Positions 8,301 to 11,119 of a stretch of DNA of 11,119 bases are shown here, in pieces. The stretch is from Gemmatimonadota bacterium. Lineage in GTDB: Bacteria > Gemmatimonadota > Gemmatimonadetes > Gemmatimonadales > GWC2-71-9. Below the pieces are notes generated by a model. The model worked only from the letters and a program-made list of their open reading frames with translations, did not search any database and had not been told where the DNA came from. The stretch covers positions 663 through 11,781 of the forward strand of contig QHTY01000192.1 of assembly GCA_003220985.1 (NCBI GenBank), written 5' to 3'. How positions within the stretch are numbered: position 1 is the stretch's first letter; the number at the start of each line of letters is the position of its first letter. Both the position numbers and the translations under genes were made by a program.

Positions 8301-8702
8301 CTTACGCTCAATCGCGATCTGGACGACCTGAAAGCAGGCGTGAAATGTCAGGTGGCCGGGCTCGTGGTCGCGCGCCAGCGACCTGAGACCGCCAAGGGCA
8401 TTGTCTTCCTCCTGGTCGAAGATGAAACGGGAATGACAAACGTGATTGTCCGACCCGATGTCTACGACCAATACCGCGCAGCTGTGCGCGGGGAGCCGTT
8501 CGTGCTGGTCACCGGCAAGCTCGCAAAGGACGACGGGACGGTGAATGTGCTGGCGGAGAAGGTCGAGGGATTGGCGATGAAGGGGACGAGTGGGGGGGGA
8601 CGGGGGACGGGGGACGGGTTATGTAACCCCCGTCCCCCGTCCCCCTTCTCGTTTCTGAGAGCCATGCGGCGCGTCGCTCCCGACTCGAAGGATTGGGGAT
8701 GA
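5367..8702 (+). CDS. dnaE2: error-prone DNA polymerase III alpha subunit DnaE2
   Basis: 1111 residues from ATG 5367, which overlaps the previous stop as ATGA and begins right at the PHP domain (ELHCHSAYSFLDGAS, residues 6-20; ALTDRNGIYG follows). The C-family polymerase core is intact: PDIDLDF with Asp403, Asp405 and Asp407, and IKIDFLALGM with Asp555 as the third catalytic acid. GLFQIESRAQ, IVRPGPIVGG and FPKSHAAAFG are also present. An OB-fold lies near residues 992-1070, and the tail SKDW corresponds to the usual DnaE2 C-terminus. It acts as the catalytic polymerase of damage-induced translesion synthesis together with ImuB. It is slightly longer than typical because two repeat tracts are read in frame: near residues 828-837 and 1075-1093. 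The start is far better supported than the in-frame ATG at 5256. Confidence 0.97.
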   Translation: MTAYAELHCHSAYSFLDGASPPDALLAAAHSLDYPALALTDRNGIYGSLAFAHAAQPLGIQAITGAEVTLSDGSHVVLLAETPAGYSNLCRLLTETHLGAERLDPQLSFAKIEARQDGLIILSGSRRDGLLPRILETEGHRAAKRRAAHCRDVFGRERFFVEIQRNRVRGDLAVSRALLEIASEVQLAVVPTGNVFYHTRELHRLQDVMVAIRHRTTLDGSHRVRNPNSEFCLRPLDEVVALFNDCPDAVAMTLAIAERCKAFDLTRDLGYTFPDFRGSGRAPAPQALAELCHARMQERYPPGSLYHAPALRRLAEELQLIEHHKLSGFFLVYHDLFDLAREVAADIRRGSRRAMGNLLPGRGRGSSVSSIVCYLLGLSHIDPIANKLFLGRFLNETLASVPDIDLDFPREIREELIRRVYTRYGAEYVGLVCSFPTYRLRSAVREIGKALDLPLGEIELVAKLSDGRSDGLSDEMEHLPGFAGRKDAPLWKELCQLAQEIRGLPRHVSQHPGGMIISSRPLIELVPLERAAMADRVVCQWDKDSCDDARFIKIDFLALGMLSLVEECVELIARRTGTAPDLSRINFEDPAIYDRICAGDTIGLFQIESRAQIQMIRRSRPRNLEDLAVEVAIVRPGPIVGGAVNPYVRRREAQRRAHAAGQPYDPPVDHPLLRECLAETLGVILYQDQVLQVCKALAGFTTGQSEALRRAMSRRRSHDLIAGFWEEFRDGAVTRGVPEATAEKVFGQVIAFSEFGFPKSHAAAFGLLAYQSAWLRHYYPVEYYVALFNNQPMGFYSLDALGRDAMRNGIELRLPDINVSDVWCTVERETGNGKRETSALRIGLGFIRHWSEETAIATVEERERNGRFKSVGDFIRRAPPKLKRTAIEALMWVGGCDAFGLTRRELLWQVGLWLPPKASRSADGRGRRQLELALNHPHEQLAFGGLAPHERLLAEYATLGFSASGHPLSLVRNALPPGLTLNRDLDDLKAGVKCQVAGLVVARQRPETAKGIVFLLVEDETGMTNVIVRPDVYDQYRAAVRGEPFVLVTGKLAKDDGTVNVLAEKVEGLAMKGTSGGGRGTGDGLCNPRPPSPFSFLRAMRRVAPDSKDWG
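7849..7876. repeat. four tandem heptamers (GGGAAAC type) inside dnaE2
   Basis: GGGAAAC (7849-7855), GGGGAAT (7856-7862), GGGAAAC (7863-7869) and GGGAAAC (7870-7876) lie head to tail. They encode the segment RETGNGKRET (residues 828-837), at a place where DnaE2 proteins vary in length between the Trp-Cys-Thr strand and the LRIGLGF strand. Frame is kept although 28 is not a multiple of three, so flanking sequence must compensate. Confidence 0.8.
8592..8645. repeat. GGGGGAC heptamer hairpin at the 3' end of dnaE2
   Basis: Three head-to-tail GGGGGAC units (8595-8615) end in GGGTT, followed by the 4-nt loop ATGT and the complementary arm AACCCCC-GTCCCCC-GTCCCCC (8625-8645). Arms 8602-8620 and 8625-8645 pair with a 2-nt bulge. 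It is translated in frame as a Gly/Pro-rich stretch (about residues 1075-1093) between the OB-fold and the conserved DnaE2 tail. No T-run follows and the gene continues for 57 nt, so it is not a standard terminator. Confidence 0.85.
8688..8692 (+). promoter_or_regulatory. ribosome binding site of the RNase H-like gene
   Basis: AAGGA lies 6 nt before ATG 8699, inside the last codons of dnaE2. It favours ATG 8699 over the TTG at 8693, which overlaps the site. Confidence 0.6.
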
Positions 8703-9274
8703 GCTCTTCGTGCACTCTCGGCTTCCGCGTGAAATCAGGCTGGGCGGCTGCCGTACTGATCACGAATTCCCCACGGGCACCGACGACTGTCCTCGACAGC
8801 CGTGTCATCGAGCTCGCCGATCCCGACGTGGCGGACGCTCGGCAACCATATCACGCCGGCTTCGGAACCGCACAGACCGACACTACCAAGGTGAGCCGCC
8901 TGGTACGGGGCGTCGAGCGCTTTGCGAGCCGGAGTGTGGCCGACTTGCTCGCCGATTACCGCAAACAGCACCACGTTCGCAATGCCGGCGTCGTCGTTTC
9001 GTCTCTGACGGATCCAGCGAGCATCGCCAACCAGCACATGCGAGCCCACGCGTCTGAGGGCCGACTGTTTCGCACCGTCCTCGCCGCCGCGCTGGAGCAG
9101 TGCGGTGTAAACGTGCGCGTCATTCTAGAGCGCGAGGTCTACGAGCTGCTGGGCGAAGCGCTCCGGCGATCTCCAACCGAGGCGAAGCGCCAAGTCGCCG
9201 CGCTGGGTGAGGGTGTGGGCCGGTGGCGCGCGGAGCAAAAGGTTGCGGCTGCGGCTGCCTGGCTGATCAGCTAA
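8699..9274 (+). CDS. conserved hypothetical protein, RuvC/RNase H-fold-like layout
   Basis: 191 residues from ATG 8699, overlapping the dnaE2 stop as ATGA with AAGGA upstream, so translation is coupled to dnaE2. I know no named family. The apparent order of elements is strand (LGFRVKSGWAAAVLI, 7-21), strand (TVLDSRVIELA, 30-40), helix (about 63-90), strand (AGVVVSS, 96-102), helix with ANQHMRAHASEGRLFR (110-125), strand (VNVRVILE, 137-144), and a C-terminal helix WRAEQKVAAAAAWL (176-189). This resembles RuvC-like RNase H folds, where the last helix carries catalytic acids. The first-strand Asp is replaced by Arg10/Lys12, so nuclease activity is doubtful; Glu120, Glu144 and Glu179 are the striking acidic positions. 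There is no signal peptide, so it is cytoplasmic. A DNA-repair accessory role is inferred only from the operon. Confidence 0.85.
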   Translation: MSSSCTLGFRVKSGWAAAVLITNSPRAPTTVLDSRVIELADPDVADARQPYHAGFGTAQTDTTKVSRLVRGVERFASRSVADLLADYRKQHHVRNAGVVVSSLTDPASIANQHMRAHASEGRLFRTVLAAALEQCGVNVRVILEREVYELLGEALRRSPTEAKRQVAALGEGVGRWRAEQKVAAAAAWLIS

Positions 9275-9309
9275 TGGCGTTTTGCGGCGCGGCGTCACAT
9301 CCTGTAGAC

Positions 9310-10251
9310 ATGCGAATCATGTTGTGCTGCCTGCTGGTTGTCGCCTGCGGCGGAGCCGGTCCCGAGAAAGCGCCCGCGCCGCCCGCGGCTCCCCCCATGC
9401 GTGTCTTCGATCGCACGCTCCACGCGACGACCTTCAACGGCACCCGCCTCACCTACCGCGTCACCGGCGACAGCGGTGCGCCTCCGGTTGTTTTCGTGCA
9501 CGGCACGCTGGCGGATCTCAATTCGTGGGGCGGTCAGGAAAACCTGTTCGCGCAGCGTTATCGCGTGCTCGTGTACAGTCGTCGCTATCACCGGCCGAAT
9601 CCCCAAGTCGAGGACAATCAGACCTACTCGCCCAAGCTGCATTCCGAGGATCTCGCGGCCATGCTGCTGACGCTGGATCTCGCGCCGGCCCAGATCATTG
9701 GTTCGTCGTACGGCGCGTACACCGCGCTGCAGCTCGTGCGTGACCACCCGCAGCTCGTGCGCGGCCTCGTGCTTGCCGAGCCGCCGATTTTCTCGCTCCT
9801 CACGCCGTCCGAAGAGGGAGATGCCGCGCGACGAAGGTTCTTCACGTATGCGCTCGATCCGGCGCGTGCCGCCTTCGTGCGCGGCGACTCGGTCGCCGCC
9901 GTGCGACTCTTCTTCGACGGCACCACGCGACGGGGTGCATTCGACCGGCTCACACCCGCCGGCCGCACGAGCCTGCTCGCCCATGCGTTCGAGCTGCACC
10001 GCGAAATGCTCGCGGAGCGCGGTGACTACCTGCCGCCAGTCACGTGCGCGGAGCTCGGCCGCATCACGACGCCGGTGCTGCTCGTTCGGGGCGAACGGAG
10101 TCCGCGCATATTTCAGCTGATCACTGATGAGCTGGCGCGTTGCCTGCAGAACGACACCACGGTCGTCATTCCCGGTGCTGGCCATCCGCCGCACACCGGC
10201 AACCCCGCGTACTTCAACCTGGTCGTGTTACGATACCTCGCGTCGCACTAG
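9310..10251 (+). CDS. alpha/beta hydrolase, predicted lipoprotein
   Basis: 313 residues from ATG 9310, 35 nt after the previous stop. This start gives a short lipoprotein signal, MRIMLCCLLVVAC, with Cys13 as lipid site and a Pro/Ala-rich tether (residues 18-29). The hydrolase fold starts near residue 37: oxyanion-loop VFVHGT (62-66), nucleophile elbow GSSYG with Ser133, and AGHPPH with His292. The acid position reads RGERSP (Glu262), as in many members of this family that have lost the canonical Asp at that turn. The fold covers many esterases, peroxidases and C-C hydrolases, and the substrate cannot be told. It probably sits in the periplasm on a membrane. No clear ribosome binding site is visible, so it may be read from the upstream operon or from a weak promoter of its own. 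Confidence 0.92.
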   Translation: MRIMLCCLLVVACGGAGPEKAPAPPAAPPMRVFDRTLHATTFNGTRLTYRVTGDSGAPPVVFVHGTLADLNSWGGQENLFAQRYRVLVYSRRYHRPNPQVEDNQTYSPKLHSEDLAAMLLTLDLAPAQIIGSSYGAYTALQLVRDHPQLVRGLVLAEPPIFSLLTPSEEGDAARRRFFTYALDPARAAFVRGDSVAAVRLFFDGTTRRGAFDRLTPAGRTSLLAHAFELHREMLAERGDYLPPVTCAELGRITTPVLLVRGERSPRIFQLITDELARCLQNDTTVVIPGAGHPPHTGNPAYFNLVVLRYLASH

Positions 10252-11119
10252 TCATCCTCGCCATCACCGTCGCCCTCGCCGCCGCCCCCGCCCGCGCCTT
10301 AGGCGCACAGAGCCGCAGTGCGCAGCTCCTCGCCGCTGGGCAGGCGCACATTGCCAGCCGGCAGTGGGACAGTGCGGAGGTCGCCTTGTCCGAGGCGCTG
10401 GACACCGCACCCTACATCATGGATAGCGCGTGGGCATACGTCTGGCGCGGCGTTCTGGAATACCAGCGTGGCCATTACCAGCTCGCCCGGCTCAGCCTGC
10501 GGCGCGCGTTGGTACTCTATCCCGATCCGGGCGTCCGTGGGCTCGACACCATCTCGCCCGGGCTGGCGAATCTGCTTGACGTGGAGTCCCGCGCGATTCG
10601 GACCTTCCGGGCTTGGGATCTCGATCAGCCGGTGCGGTGGTTGACCGCACCGCAGTTTGTCTACCCGCGCGAGCTGCGCCGCCGCCGTGTGTCGGGCCCG
10701 GCCGTTGTGCGAATGCTCGTGGATACACTCGGACGCGTGGACGAGCGCAACATCGAGATTCTCGAAACTCCAGACTCCGCGTTCAGCACGCCGCTGAAAC
10801 AGACGCTGTCAAGCGTCCTGTTTAGCCCGGCGCGCATTGCCGGAAAACCGGTGCGCAGTCTCGTCTCGTACCGCTTCAATCTCACCCCGCCAGCGCCGCG
10901 CGATCCGGTCCGCCTCATCGACCTCGCCCGGACGCAGCTGCGAGCCGGACAACCCGACAGCGCGTTGGACCTTCTCGAACAGGCGCTCGATCCGGCGAAC
11001 GGCGCGACCCGCGCGGTTCGGGTGTATGCCGAGCTGGTGCGGGGCGTCGCCTGGCAAGCCAAACACGACACGGCGCGCGCCGCCGGCTCCTTTGAGCTGG
11101 GACTCGGTCATTATCGCCA
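10227..11119 (+). CDS. secreted TPR / TonB C-terminal-domain protein, 3' end beyond the window; start codon unclear
   Basis: The frame through GTT 10227 is open to the right edge (297 codons). It begins with a clear signal peptide (VTIPRVALVILAITVALAAA, then PARA; about residues 1-25). Next comes a TPR-like helical part (about 32-90, AAGQAHIASRQWDSAEVALSEAL). Then follows a TonB C-terminal domain (about 140-220) with FVYPRELRRRRVSGPAVVRM, LVDTLGRVDERNIEIL and LFSPARIAGKPVRSLVSYRF. More TPR-like helices follow (about 228-297, AGQPDSALDLLEQAL). The N-terminal anchor of true TonB is missing, so this is likelier a periplasmic scaffold than an energy transducer. No ATG, GTG or TTG lies at the signal peptide; TTG 10140 (inside the hydrolase gene) or a rare ATA 10233 are possible, while TTG 10386 would lose the signal. 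Domain content is firm; the start is not. Confidence 0.82.

Noticed and set aside
8602..8645. Rho-independent terminator of dnaE2
   Set aside because: No T-run follows the stem, the element is inside the coding sequence, and the next gene overlaps the dnaE2 stop.
9275..9309. Terminator or promoter between the RNase H-like gene and the hydrolase
   Set aside because: Only 35 nt, with no convincing stem-loop, -35 or -10 element.

Overview
This is a GC-rich, densely coded bacterial chromosomal segment. It holds nine genes, two of them cut by the window edges. There are no RNA genes, insertion sequences or CRISPR arrays. Lipoprotein signals, a protein ending like an outer-membrane beta-barrel and a TonB-type C-terminal domain point to a diderm Gram-negative. 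The gene mix (ImuB plus DnaE2, periplasmic TPR/TonB proteins, short G-rich tandem repeats scattered in genes) would suit a soil lineage such as Gemmatimonadota or Acidobacteria. That placement is an impression, not a result.

The left third (1-3691) is a minus-strand operon transcribed away from a divergent promoter region at 3692-3826. Its first gene is an 817-aa secreted protein that joins a Vps62-like segment to a C-terminal part resembling an outer-membrane barrel. It is followed after 5 nt by a DUF72 (YecE-like) protein, and after 14 nt by a lipoprotein that runs off the left edge.

The centre (3827-9274) is a plus-strand translesion-synthesis ('mutasome') operon: a catalytically degenerate Y-family polymerase ImuB, a small DUF6504-like protein, the error-prone polymerase DnaE2, and a 191-aa protein whose layout resembles the RNase H/RuvC fold. 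Each gene overlaps the next (52 nt, then two ATGA overlaps), so the four products are probably made together. No imuA is present. The small protein and the RuvC-like protein are the most interesting parts because they are translationally tied to the mutasome and have no settled role. Three of these genes carry short G-rich tandem or inverted repeats in frame (at 4224-4297, 7849-7876 and 8592-8645, with a weaker cluster at 5121-5217), which looks like insertion of repeat units that left the reading frames open.

The right end (9310-11119) holds a lipoprotein-type alpha/beta hydrolase and, overlapping or abutting its end, a secreted TPR / TonB C-terminal-domain protein that runs off the right edge. 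This last gene has a clear signal peptide but no ordinary start codon next to it. There is no stretch over 300 bases without a gene; the longest non-coding gap is the 135-nt divergent promoter region.
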